Shown piece by piece: positions 13,399-20,200 of a DNA stretch of 20,200 nucleotides (its first letter is position 1; each line of letters begins with the position of its first letter). The notes beneath the pieces are model-generated. The model saw only the letters and a program-made list of their open reading frames with translations. It made no database searches and was not told the origin of the DNA. The position numbers and the translations under genes are program-made. This DNA comes from Flavobacteriales bacterium (GTDB lineage Bacteria; Bacteroidota; Bacteroidia; Flavobacteriales; Flavobacteriaceae), in assembly GCA_027003085.1 (NCBI GenBank), contig JALWYR010000100.1, positions 1 to 20,200 of the forward strand, written 5' to 3'.

Positions 13399-13466
13399 CG
13401 AATTTTCCGGATTTGATTTTTTTATCCCGGATGTATTTATCACTTTACAACCGGATACCAATTATA

Positions 13467-15827
13467 CTATTCCGGCCTGTCCACCAACTCAAAATGCCGT
13501 TTTAATGCATGCCCGTAGCTGTCCACCAAACCGAGCACATGATGCCCGGGCGTAACATAAAGTTCAAACCTGTGCCGACCCCGGGTGCTTCGTATAAATC
13601 TGCCGTCCAAATGCCAATATATTACGGCTTGCGGGTCGTTGTGTGTGGCTTCCACCACCATTTTTTGGCGGATGCTGTCCAAATCGCGCGGCAAAAAAAT
13701 CCTTGCCCGGCGCACCGGATACACCAAAGCCATGGCAGCCGCATCATCACTACAACCGGGTAAGGCCCGCGGCAAGCCTTGGTATTCCGGATGGCGACGG
13801 CGATAATACCATCCCATCACCGGCGGCAAAATAAACATGTTGCGCGTGATCATTTTATTCACCGGATAGCACCGGCTGTTTACACGGTAGGTCCCCGTGC
13901 TGTCCAAATGCACCGTGATGTGATAGGGACACACACGGCTACGCTCGCCGTTGCCCGGAATAAATTCGGTGCGCACATGCGGGCATTTTGGCGAAGCCAA
14001 AAATCCGCTTTCCTCACACACGCGGGCTTTTTTCATGGCCAATTCCGGTTTTTGGAACCAGGACTTACCCGGCAGGATTTTAAAAACATCGAACATCAAC
14101 GGAGCCGCCGTGCGGGTTCCGGTAATGCCCGGACGGCCTTCGCCCGTGGCATTGCCCACCCACACACCTACGGTATAACCGGGTGTTACGCCCACACACC
14201 ACGCATCGCGATGGCCGAAACTGGTGCCCGTTTTCCAAGCGATTTTACGCGCCGAAGTATAAATGTTCCAATCCTCGCCCTCCACCGGCCGGTCTTTGTC
14301 CGACAGCGCTTTGAACACAAACCAAATATTTTCGGCCCCGAAAATATCATCTTGATTCGGCCGGGACTTCCGGGATGTTTGTTCTACAAAGACAGGGCCG
14401 TAATAATCCGCCCCGTCGTAAGTGCCCGTCCGGTTGTAGCGCATCAACACTCGTCCCATAGATGCATAGGCACCCGTAATTTCGTCCAGCCGGGCTTCGG
14501 CTCCGCCCAGGATAAGACTCAGTCCGTAATGCTCCGCCGGCCGTTGAATGGTGCTTAGTCCAAGCCGGTGCAAATCGTCCAGGAAACGTTGCACCCCGTA
14601 GGTTTGTAGCAGCCGCACCGCCGGCACGTTCAACGAACGCGCCAGGGCTTCGCCGGCAGGCACGGCACCGCTATATGTGCGGTCGAAATTTTTGGGATGA
14701 TAGCCGGCAATTTCGGTGGGAATGTCCGGCAACAAACTGCGCGGCAGAATAAGCCCGTCCTTCAAAGCGCGGGCATACAGGAAAGGTTTAAGAATGCTCC
14801 CGGTGCTGCGTGGCGCCGTCACCATATCCACCGCATGCGACGGAACGTCCTGCCCGGGCACATTGCCCAAGTAACCCAGTATTTCGCCCGTGGATGTGTT
14901 GAGCACAATGATACCCGTGTTAAACACCTTGGCCGCAGAGAGGTAGCGGTAATGCCTGCGGGCGATTTGCCGCAGGTTTTGTTGAAGCGTTTTGTCGATG
15001 GTGCTGTGTATCCGCCGGCCTTCGTAACCCGACGCTATGGCCCTTTCCAGCAAGTGGGCGGCCAATTGCGGCAAGGGCTTGGGTTTGCCGGGCAAAGGTT
15101 CCTCCTTGGCCAATGCACAGGTCAAACTGTCGATAATGTGTTGCTTGTAAAGTTTGTCCAGCAAACGGTTGCGTTTGCGAAGCAAAAGTGTGCGGTTGCG
15201 CCCCGGGTGAATCAAGGCCGGTGCATTGGGCAATACGGCCAAAGTGGCCGATTCGGCCCAGGAAAGTTTTTCGGGCGGACGTCCGAAATAACGCCAAGCA
15301 GCGGCTTCCAATCCCACCACATTGCCGCCGAAAGGTGCCTGCGCGGCATACAATTTGAGAATTTCATCCTTGGAATAACGCCATTCGAGCCGTAGGGCCA
15401 ATATCATTTCCAACAACTTACGCCCGATACTTCGCCGTCCTTTCCCCAGCGCCAAACGGACGGTTTGCATGGTCAGTGTGCTTCCGCCCCGCACGATTTT
15501 TCCGGCTTTGACGTCGGCCGCCAAGGCCTTGACCAGCGACACCGGATTTACACCCGGATGCCGGTAAAAATAGGCATCCTCAAATTGCAGAATACACTGG
15601 CGAAATTTGTAGGGGACACTGTCGGGCGGTGGAAATCGCCACTGGCCGTCGCGGGCGATTTTGGCACTCAGCATCTTTCCGTGGCGGTCGTAAAGCACGG
15701 TGGCATAGGGCGTGCGAAACAAGGGCTCGGGCAGCGAAAAATAAAAGGCCGCAAACAATACCGCCGCCAAAGTCCAAAGCAGGTGTTTCCGTATTTTTCC
15801 TTGTCCGGTAACAAACAGTTTTTTCAT
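13467..15827 (-). CDS. pbpC: Penicillin-binding protein 1C (bifunctional transglycosylase/transpeptidase)
   Basis: A 786-residue inner-membrane peptidoglycan synthase with its catalytic domains in the periplasm. An N-terminal membrane anchor (about 14-32) is followed by the GT51 glycosyltransferase, with FEDAYFYRHPGVNP carrying the catalytic Glu near residue 83 and RGGSTLTMQTVRL at 113-125. The transpeptidase has SILK at 344-347 (SxxK), SLN at 398-400 (SxN) and KTG at 532-534, all intact. The C-terminal region (about 690-786) fits the biPBP_C domain typical of PBP1C. An alpha-2-macroglobulin gene, the usual neighbour of pbpC in proteobacteria, is absent here. The ATG at 15827 follows a near-consensus -7 box. 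It diverges from lysS. Confidence 0.95.
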   Translation of the reverse strand: MKKLFVTGQGKIRKHLLWTLAAVLFAAFYFSLPEPLFRTPYATVLYDRHGKMLSAKIARDGQWRFPPPDSVPYKFRQCILQFEDAYFYRHPGVNPVSLVKALAADVKAGKIVRGGSTLTMQTVRLALGKGRRSIGRKLLEMILALRLEWRYSKDEILKLYAAQAPFGGNVVGLEAAAWRYFGRPPEKLSWAESATLAVLPNAPALIHPGRNRTLLLRKRNRLLDKLYKQHIIDSLTCALAKEEPLPGKPKPLPQLAAHLLERAIASGYEGRRIHSTIDKTLQQNLRQIARRHYRYLSAAKVFNTGIIVLNTSTGEILGYLGNVPGQDVPSHAVDMVTAPRSTGSILKPFLYARALKDGLILPRSLLPDIPTEIAGYHPKNFDRTYSGAVPAGEALARSLNVPAVRLLQTYGVQRFLDDLHRLGLSTIQRPAEHYGLSLILGGAEARLDEITGAYASMGRVLMRYNRTGTYDGADYYGPVFVEQTSRKSRPNQDDIFGAENIWFVFKALSDKDRPVEGEDWNIYTSARKIAWKTGTSFGHRDAWCVGVTPGYTVGVWVGNATGEGRPGITGTRTAAPLMFDVFKILPGKSWFQKPELAMKKARVCEESGFLASPKCPHVRTEFIPGNGERSRVCPYHITVHLDSTGTYRVNSRCYPVNKMITRNMFILPPVMGWYYRRRHPEYQGLPRALPGCSDDAAAMALVYPVRRARIFLPRDLDSIRQKMVVEATHNDPQAVIYWHLDGRFIRSTRGRHRFELYVTPGHHVLGLVDSYGHALKRHFELVDRPE

Positions 15828-15852
15828 AGGCGAATAAGCCGAATCCTACTTA

Positions 15853-15860
15853 CGAAGATA
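15853..15860 (-). promoter_or_regulatory. Candidate -7 box of pbpC
   Basis: TATCTTCG on the minus strand is one mismatch from TAnnTTTG and lies 25 bases before the pbpC ATG. Confidence 0.45.
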
Positions 15861-15877
15861 ATCAATCCGGGCGGATA

Positions 15878-15916
15878 ATTTTCGGGCGCCCGGGCGCCGG
15901 CGTTCGGAGCGCCCGG
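15878..15916. repeat. GC-rich palindrome and GGCGCC motif (copy 4 of 4) between pbpC and lysS
   Basis: ATTTTCGGGCGCCCGG (15878-15893) contains the T-tract plus GGCGCC motif. GGCGCCCGGGCGCC (15885-15898) is a perfect 14-base palindrome. CCGGGCGC (15890-15897) also pairs with GCGCCCGG (15909-15916) around an 11-base loop. Its place between two divergent promoters suggests a regulator-binding or structural site; this is inferred. Confidence 0.5.
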
Positions 15917-15947
15917 AACAATCCGCCAACGAATAGTATGGATGTCG

Positions 15948-15955
15948 TATCTTTG
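15948..15955 (+). promoter_or_regulatory. -7 promoter box of lysS
   Basis: TATCTTTG matches TAnnTTTG perfectly and is 18 bases before the ATG at 15974. This excludes the in-frame ATG at 15938 as the true start. Confidence 0.6.
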
Positions 15956-15973
15956 TGCAAATTCCGATGCTCT

Positions 15974-17680
15974 ATGACGCGTAAACTTTCCGAACAGGAA
16001 ATCCAACGGCGCCAAGCCCTGGAAAAACTCCGCAAAGCCGGTATCGAACCCTATCCGGCCGAGGAATTCCCCGTAACGGCCACCAGCAGCGATATCCTGG
16101 AAAACTACGATAAATACGAAGGCCGCGAAGTGTGTATCGCCGGCCGCATCATGTCGCGCCGCATTATGGGCAAGGCCTCCTTTGCCGTGCTCAAAGACGG
16201 CCACGGACGTATTCAGGTCTATTTCAACCGCGATGAACTCTGCCCGGGCGAGGACAAAAGTTTGTATAACGAAGTGTTCAAAAAGCTGCTGGATTTGGGC
16301 GATATCATCGGCGTGTGCGGCGAAGTGTTCAAAACCCAAACAGGCGAAATTACCGTGAACGCCCGCAAGCTCAAAGTGCTGGCCAAAGCCCTGCGTCCGC
16401 TGCCCGTGGTCAAAGTGGATGCCGAGGGCCGGGTGCACGACGCCTTTTCCGACCCCGAACTGCGCTACCGCCAGCGCTATGTGGACCTGATTGTCAACGA
16501 CCACGTCAAGGAAACCTTTGTCAAACGAAGCAAAATCATCAACGCCATGCGCCGCTTTTTCGACCGGCACGGCTACTTGGAAGTGGAAACGCCCATCCTG
16601 CAACCCATTCCGGGTGGCGCGGCAGCGCGCCCCTTCGTTACCCACCACAATGCACTCAATATTCCGCTCTACCTGCGCATCGCCAATGAGCTCTACCTCA
16701 AACGCCTGATTGTGGGCGGGTTCGACGGCGTGTATGAATTTGCCAAAGACTTCCGCAACGAAGGCATGGACCGCACCCACAACCCCGAATTTACGGTGCT
16801 GGAACTCTACGTGCCCTACAAAGACTACCGCTGGATGATGCGTTTTACCGAGGAACTCCTGGAAACCGTGGTACGCGAAGTAAACAACGGCGACACCAAA
16901 GTGAAGGTGGGCGACCGGATCATCGACTTCAAAGCGCCCTATCCGCGCGTGCCCATCCTGGACGCCATCCGCGAACATACGGGTTATGATTTATACGGCA
17001 AATCCGAAGACGAAATCCGGCAAATCGCCCTGGATTTGGGCTTGGAAGTGGACGAAAGCATGGGCAAAGGCAAACTTATCGATGAGATTTTCGGCGAATT
17101 TGCCGAAAAACATTACGTTCAACCCACTTTTATTATCGACTATCCGGTGGAAATGAGCCCGCTGACCAAAAGACACCGCGAAAAACCCGGCCTGACCGAA
17201 CGTTTCGAGCTCATTGTCAACGGCAAGGAAATCGCCAATGCCTATTCGGAGCTCAACGACCCCATCGACCAATTGGAACGCTTCAAAGAACAATTGCGGC
17301 TTTCCGAAAAAGGCGACGACGAAGCCATGTATATCGACTACGATTTTGTGCGCGCCCTGGAATACGGCATGCCGCCTACGGCGGGTATCGGCATAGGCAT
17401 CGACCGGCTGACCATGCTGCTTACAGACAACGACAGCATCCAGGAAGTTATCTTTTTCCCGCAAATGCGTCCCGAAAAAAAGTCCGTGGAACTTTCCGAA
17501 GCCGAAAAAACCATTTGGGAACTGCTCAAAAAACAATCACCCCGGCCATTGGAAGAACTTAAAGCCGCTTCGGGTTTGAGCAACAAAAAATGGGACAAAG
17601 CCGTCAAAGGGCTGCGTAAAAAGGATTTGATCGACGTCCGCCAAACTGGCGAAGGCCTGATCGTGGAAGCCAAAAGCTGA
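15974..17680 (+). CDS. lysS: Lysyl-tRNA synthetase, class II
   Basis: LysS charges tRNA-Lys with lysine in the cytosol. The 568-residue protein has an N-terminal helix and OB-fold anticodon domain (about 1-150) and a class II catalytic core with motif 1 near 195-215, motif 2 FRNEGMDRTHNPEFT (260-274) and motif 3 GIGIGIDRLTML (471-482). A C-terminal extension from about 505 (ELSEAEKTIWELLKKQ...) resembles a winged helix and is common in Bacteroidota LysS; E. coli LysS ends earlier. The ATG at 15974 follows the promoter box and gives the usual MTRKLSEQE start. An HsdR_N-like gene begins 5 bases downstream. Confidence 0.96.
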   Translation: MTRKLSEQEIQRRQALEKLRKAGIEPYPAEEFPVTATSSDILENYDKYEGREVCIAGRIMSRRIMGKASFAVLKDGHGRIQVYFNRDELCPGEDKSLYNEVFKKLLDLGDIIGVCGEVFKTQTGEITVNARKLKVLAKALRPLPVVKVDAEGRVHDAFSDPELRYRQRYVDLIVNDHVKETFVKRSKIINAMRRFFDRHGYLEVETPILQPIPGGAAARPFVTHHNALNIPLYLRIANELYLKRLIVGGFDGVYEFAKDFRNEGMDRTHNPEFTVLELYVPYKDYRWMMRFTEELLETVVREVNNGDTKVKVGDRIIDFKAPYPRVPILDAIREHTGYDLYGKSEDEIRQIALDLGLEVDESMGKGKLIDEIFGEFAEKHYVQPTFIIDYPVEMSPLTKRHREKPGLTERFELIVNGKEIANAYSELNDPIDQLERFKEQLRLSEKGDDEAMYIDYDFVRALEYGMPPTAGIGIGIDRLTMLLTDNDSIQEVIFFPQMRPEKKSVELSEAEKTIWELLKKQSPRPLEELKAASGLSNKKWDKAVKGLRKKDLIDVRQTGEGLIVEAKS

Positions 17681-17685
17681 TACCG

Positions 17686-18138
17686 GTGAAGCCCGATTAT
17701 CCTGCTTTGGATTTTCCGCCCCTGGAAGAGGACGCGGTGTTCGTGCGTCAAGGGCTTTGGTATGTGCGCGACCCTTTCCGGCGGAAAAGCGTCCGGCTCA
17801 CACCCGAAGAGTGGGTGCGCCAACACCTGGCCCGCTATCTGGTGGCGGCGGGCTATCCGCAAGGACTTATAGCGCTGGAAAAAGCCATCCGTGTGGGCGG
17901 CCGCACCCAACGTTTCGACATCGTGGTATTCGACCGCCACAACCAGCCCTTTATGCTGGTGGAATGCAAGCGGCCCGAACAAAATCTCACACCGGACACG
18001 CTCAACCAAGCCGCCCGCTACAACACGGTTTTGGGCGCACCTTACCTGATGATTAGCAACGGGCGGAAACACTATCTTTGTCGTGTGCATCCCGACGGAC
18101 GCACCGAATTTCTGAAAAAATTACCACGCTTTGCATAA
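17686..18138 (+). CDS. Stand-alone HsdR N-terminal-like (PD-(D/E)XK) protein
   Basis: A 150-residue protein resembling the nuclease domain of type I restriction R subunits, but without helicase or specificity partners. The core has E65, then D78 in RFDIVVFDRHNQPF and E93-x-K95 in LVECKRP, the PD-(D/E)XK catalytic pattern, followed by the QAARYNTVLGAPYLMISNG segment. Such single-domain proteins are widespread in Bacteroidota and probably not classical restriction enzymes; a DNA repair or other role is unknown. The start is GTG at 17686, 5 bases after lysS; the N-terminus MKPDYPALDFPP looks natural. Its end overlaps the following glycosyltransferase gene by 8 bases. Confidence 0.85.
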   Translation: MKPDYPALDFPPLEEDAVFVRQGLWYVRDPFRRKSVRLTPEEWVRQHLARYLVAAGYPQGLIALEKAIRVGGRTQRFDIVVFDRHNQPFMLVECKRPEQNLTPDTLNQAARYNTVLGAPYLMISNGRKHYLCRVHPDGRTEFLKKLPRFA

Positions 18139-19138
18139 ATCCAAGGCATACGACACGGCGGTTGTGCTGCTCAACTACAACGGACGGCATTGGTTGGAAA
18201 AATTCCTGCCCGTGCTGGTAAAAAATACGCCCGGCGCACACTTGTATGTTATCGACAATGGCTCCACCGACGACAGCCGGACTTTTTTGGCCCGGCATTT
18301 TCCTGATATAACCCGCATCGACTTGGACCAGAACTACGGCTTTGCCGGCGGCTACAACCGCGGATTGGAAAAAGTGAACGAGCCCTATGCCGTTTTGCTC
18401 AACACCGATGTGGAAGTGAGCCCGGGATGGCTGGAACCCCTGCGCCGCCGTTTGCTTTCGGAGCCCGGCATTGTGGCGGTGCAACCCAAAATTTTGGATT
18501 ATCATCAAAAGGATTGTTTCGAATATGCCGGCGCCGCCGGAGGTTTCCTGGATTTTTTCGGTTATCCCTATTGCCGGGGCCGGGTGGGCGAAGTGCGCGA
18601 AAAAGATGCCGGACAATACGATCGCTCCTATGATGTGCATTGGACTTCGGGCGCTTGTATGCTGGTGCGCAAGGAGGACTTTCTATCATCCGGCGGATTC
18701 GACGAAGATTTTTTTGCGCATCAGGAAGAAATCGATTGGTGCTGGCGTATGCGGCGGGCGGGAGGGCGATTGGTCTATGAACCCGAAAGCCGGGTTTGGC
18801 ATGCCGGCGGCGGAAGTTTGGCCTACGGACACCCGCATAAAACCTTCTTGAATTTCCGCAACAACCTGCGCATGCTCCTGAAAAACCTGCCGGGCGTTTT
18901 GGTTTTTCCCGTCATTTTCGTCCGTTTGTTTTTGGATGGCGTGGCCGGTTTGCGTTTTTTGTTGCAAGGCAAACCTGCTCACACTTGGGCCATCGTCAGG
19001 GCCCATTGGGCGTTTTATGCAAGTATTCCCGCCTATGTGCGCAAGCGTGGGGGGAAATATTTACGGCACTACTACGAACATGTTTTTTTTGCCCTGATAC
19101 CCAAGCGCAAACAATATACCTGTCCCGCAAAGAAATAA
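18131..19138 (+). CDS. Family 2 glycosyltransferase
   Basis: A 335-residue GT-A fold enzyme that transfers a sugar from a nucleotide donor, probably to a surface polysaccharide or lipid acceptor. Motifs are VVLLNYNGR (11-19), VIDNGSTDDS (40-49), LLNTDVEV with the metal-binding NTD at 91-93, WTSGACMLVRKEDF (171-184) and HQEEIDWCWRMRRAG (197-211), the late signature of rhamnosyltransferase-like GT2 enzymes. A hydrophobic segment near 253-278 may associate with the membrane. The start is TTG at 18131 overlapping the previous stop; no ATG precedes the VVLLNYNG strand, so TTG is needed. It belongs to the lysS transcription unit. Donor and acceptor are unknown. Confidence 0.9.
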   Translation: MHKSKAYDTAVVLLNYNGRHWLEKFLPVLVKNTPGAHLYVIDNGSTDDSRTFLARHFPDITRIDLDQNYGFAGGYNRGLEKVNEPYAVLLNTDVEVSPGWLEPLRRRLLSEPGIVAVQPKILDYHQKDCFEYAGAAGGFLDFFGYPYCRGRVGEVREKDAGQYDRSYDVHWTSGACMLVRKEDFLSSGGFDEDFFAHQEEIDWCWRMRRAGGRLVYEPESRVWHAGGGSLAYGHPHKTFLNFRNNLRMLLKNLPGVLVFPVIFVRLFLDGVAGLRFLLQGKPAHTWAIVRAHWAFYASIPAYVRKRGGKYLRHYYEHVFFALIPKRKQYTCPAKK

Positions 19139-19165
19139 AAGCAACCGGAAAACGCTTAATCTCCC

Positions 19166-19173
19166 TACCTTTG
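19166..19173 (+). promoter_or_regulatory. -7 promoter box of trmB
   Basis: TACCTTTG matches TAnnTTTG perfectly, 22 bases before the trmB ATG. No -33 TTG is visible at normal spacing. Confidence 0.55.
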
Positions 19174-19195
19174 TGATTCGAAAAAAATCCATTTT

Positions 19196-19885
19196 ATGGG
19201 CCGGAAAAACAAACTGAAACGCTTTGCCGAGAACAAAACATTCCCACATTTTTTTGAACCCGGTCGCGAGGAATTGATTAATGGGACATTCCCGCTACGC
19301 GGGCGGTGGCACAAGGATTTTTTTGGCAACCGCAATCCCTTGGTTTTGGAATTGGGTTGCGGCAAAGGCGATTATACCGTAGCCCTGGCCCGCAAGTATC
19401 CGGACAAAAATTTCATAGGCATCGACATCAAAGGTGCCCGGATGTGGCGCGGCGCCAAAACGGCCTTGGACGAGGGGTTGAAAAATGTGGCCTTTTTGCG
19501 CATGCAAATCGAATTGATCGAAGGGGCTTTTGCCCCGGGGGAGGTATCGGAAATATGGATCACCTTCCCCGACCCGCAAATCAAATTCAAACGCACCAAA
19601 CACCGGCTTACGCAACCCGCTTTCCTGGAACGCTATGCCCGCATTCTCCAAACCGGCGGCATTCTGCACCTGAAAACCGACAGTGAATTCCTTTACGGCT
19701 ACACGCTGGGCATCCTGGAAGCCGGTGGGCACGAAATCCTGTATGCCCATGCCGACATTTACAACAATCCGTATAGCCCCGACGAAGCTACGGGCATTCA
19801 AACTTTTTACGAACAAAAATGGTTGGCCGAGGGTAAAAAAATCACCTATATCCGCTTCAAACTACGTTCCGGCGAACCCGGATAA
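19196..19885 (+). CDS. trmB: tRNA (guanine-N7-)-methyltransferase
   Basis: TrmB methylates G46 in the variable loop of tRNAs, using S-adenosylmethionine. The 229-residue protein has the SAM loop ELGCGKGDYT (52-61), GIDIKGARMWRGA (75-87), the TFPDPQ motif (123-128) at the active site followed by KFKRTKHRLT, and a C-terminal TFYEQKWLAEGKKI that matches the family. It starts at the ATG after a consensus -7 box and is separate from the preceding glycosyltransferase (57-base gap). No terminator is evident after it; the sequence goes straight into CACAGAG repeats. Confidence 0.95.
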   Translation: MGRKNKLKRFAENKTFPHFFEPGREELINGTFPLRGRWHKDFFGNRNPLVLELGCGKGDYTVALARKYPDKNFIGIDIKGARMWRGAKTALDEGLKNVAFLRMQIELIEGAFAPGEVSEIWITFPDPQIKFKRTKHRLTQPAFLERYARILQTGGILHLKTDSEFLYGYTLGILEAGGHEILYAHADIYNNPYSPDEATGIQTFYEQKWLAEGKKITYIRFKLRSGEPG

Positions 19886-19893
19886 TAAAAAAC

Positions 19894-19990
19894 GCTGTGC
19901 CACTCTGTGCCTGACTTCATGCAACGCTGTTGTGGTTAAATTATTAAAACCACAGAGGACACAGAGTTAATTTTCACAGAGTCCACAGAG
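19894..19990. repeat. CACAGAG/CTCTGTG repeat cluster
   Basis: CACAGAG occurs at 19951, 19960, 19975 and 19984, with the inverse CTCTGTG at 19903 and a partial GCTGTG at 19894. TGTGGTT (19931-19937) pairs with AACCACA (19948-19954). Similar CTCTGTG/CACAGAG repeats are common between genes in environmental bacterial genomes. No gene is visible here. Confidence 0.6.
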
Positions 19991-20037
19991 GGTTGGTTTC
20001 TTGTAAGGTTAGGTCGGATTGTGAAGTGGCTTTCTCC

Positions 20038-20054
20038 TTCAATGTTTACAGTAG
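20038..20054 (+). repeat. Dispersed 17-mer next to the IS end
   Basis: TTCAATGTTTACAGTAG is identical to 10858-10874. It lies 26 bases outside the first base of the IS inverted repeat. Confidence 0.6.
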
Positions 20055-20108
20055 TAAATCAAAAATAATTTAACATTGTTGTCCGGTAAACTTTTAGAAA
20101 GATAAAAA

Positions 20109-20135
20109 GCGAGGGTTGAAAAATTCAGCCCTCGC
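20109..20135. repeat. Subterminal hairpin of the IS
   Basis: GCGAGGGTTGA (20109-20119) pairs with TCAGCCCTCGC (20125-20135), with one G-U wobble in RNA and a 5-base loop. It lies upstream of the transposase start and contains the -33 TTG of the predicted transposase promoter. Confidence 0.7.
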
Positions 20136-20146
20136 TCGTAGCTTTG
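20116..20146 (+). promoter_or_regulatory. Predicted transposase promoter
   Basis: TTG (20116-20118) is followed after 20 bases by TAGCTTTG (20139-20146), a full match to the Bacteroidota -33/-7 pattern, 26 bases before the ATG. Its transcript would start downstream of the inverted repeat and of the hairpin. Confidence 0.6.
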
Positions 20147-20172
20147 CTGTGTAATAAAAAAACAAAAAAGCT

Positions 20173-20200
20173 ATGAGCAAAGATAGAAATTTTACCGGAC
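20173..20200 (+). CDS. Partial transposase, probably IS4-family with DUF4372-type N-terminus
   Basis: Only nine codons are visible, MSKDRNFTG, before the window ends. This short motif resembles the N-termini of Bacteroidota IS4-family transposases that begin M-S/N-K-x-x-x-F-T/S-G-Q-P and carry DUF4372. The upstream promoter and inverted repeat agree with a transposase gene. Nine residues are too few to identify a family firmly. Confidence 0.45.

Larger units (their letters stand above)
20081..20200 (+). mobile_element. Left end of an insertion sequence, cut by the window edge
   Basis: GTCCGGTAAA at 20081-20090 is taken as the terminal inverted repeat. It is followed by a GC-rich hairpin (20109-20135), a promoter (20116-20146) and the start of a transposase-like reading frame at 20173. 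The right end, transposase body and any target duplication lie outside the window, so the boundary at 20081 is inferred from the repeat with 20191-20200 and from the change in sequence character. Confidence 0.55.

Noticed and set aside
13399..13466. Terminator between the convergent PAP2-like and pbpC genes
   Set aside because: Only 5-bp TCCGG/CCGGA pairings are visible and the T run lies in the loop rather than after a stem.
15824..16978. 384-codon minus-strand open frame opposite lysS
   Set aside because: It is antisense to strongly supported lysS motifs and its composition is typical of a shadow frame.
17686..18138. Remnant of a type I restriction-modification system
   Set aside because: There are no hsdM, hsdS or helicase sequences. 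The protein is complete at the length of known stand-alone relatives and sits in a housekeeping operon.

Overview
The window looks like a chromosomal segment of a moderately GC-rich member of the Bacteroidota, probably an environmental or metagenome-type lineage. Three things point there. Most genes lack a Shine-Dalgarno sequence. At least nine sites match the Bacteroidota sigma(ABfr) -7 box TAnnTTTG exactly or with one mismatch, just upstream of gene starts. Several proteins have Bacteroidota-style architecture: LysS with a C-terminal winged-helix-like tail, SlyD with a His/Cys tail, and a stand-alone HsdR_N-like nuclease-fold protein.

Layout. (1) 1-1076, minus strand: an AT-richer accessory operon of three uncharacterised small genes. 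At least two are paralogues, and a consensus promoter with an overlapping palindrome lies upstream (1338-1379). (2) 1480-5315, plus strand: a secreted putative metallohydrolase, then dut, rsmA (ksgA), mgtE and a small conserved protein, all tightly packed. (3) 7820-5312, minus strand: a MATE exporter, a small acidic protein, a YciH/SUI1 factor and a SlyD-like FKBP isomerase. It ends in a strong intrinsic terminator that lies inside the convergent coding sequence. (4) 7980-10267, plus strand: an SSS-family sodium symporter coupled to a GNAT acetyltransferase. (5) 10268-11214: about 950 bp without a convincing gene, packed with palindromes, a degenerate 91-bp tandem repeat, a 141-bp unit with 17-bp inverted ends and two long imperfect hairpins. 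(6) 11249-13398: rpoN (sigma-54) and a PAP2-like membrane protein. (7) pbpC (minus) diverges from lysS, an HsdR_N-like protein and a GT2 glycosyltransferase (plus); trmB follows under its own promoter. (8) 19886-20200: short CACAGAG repeats, a copy of a dispersed 17-mer, and the left end of an insertion sequence cut by the window edge.

Most genes are housekeeping: dUTP hydrolysis, rRNA and tRNA methylation, Mg2+ transport, peptidoglycan synthesis, lysyl-tRNA synthesis and alternative sigma factor. The unusual material is the left-edge paralogue operon, the palindrome-rich island upstream of rpoN, a shared GGCGCC plus T-tract motif in four intergenic regions, and the IS left end. At that IS end, nested inverted repeats would fold read-through RNA over the transposase start codon.
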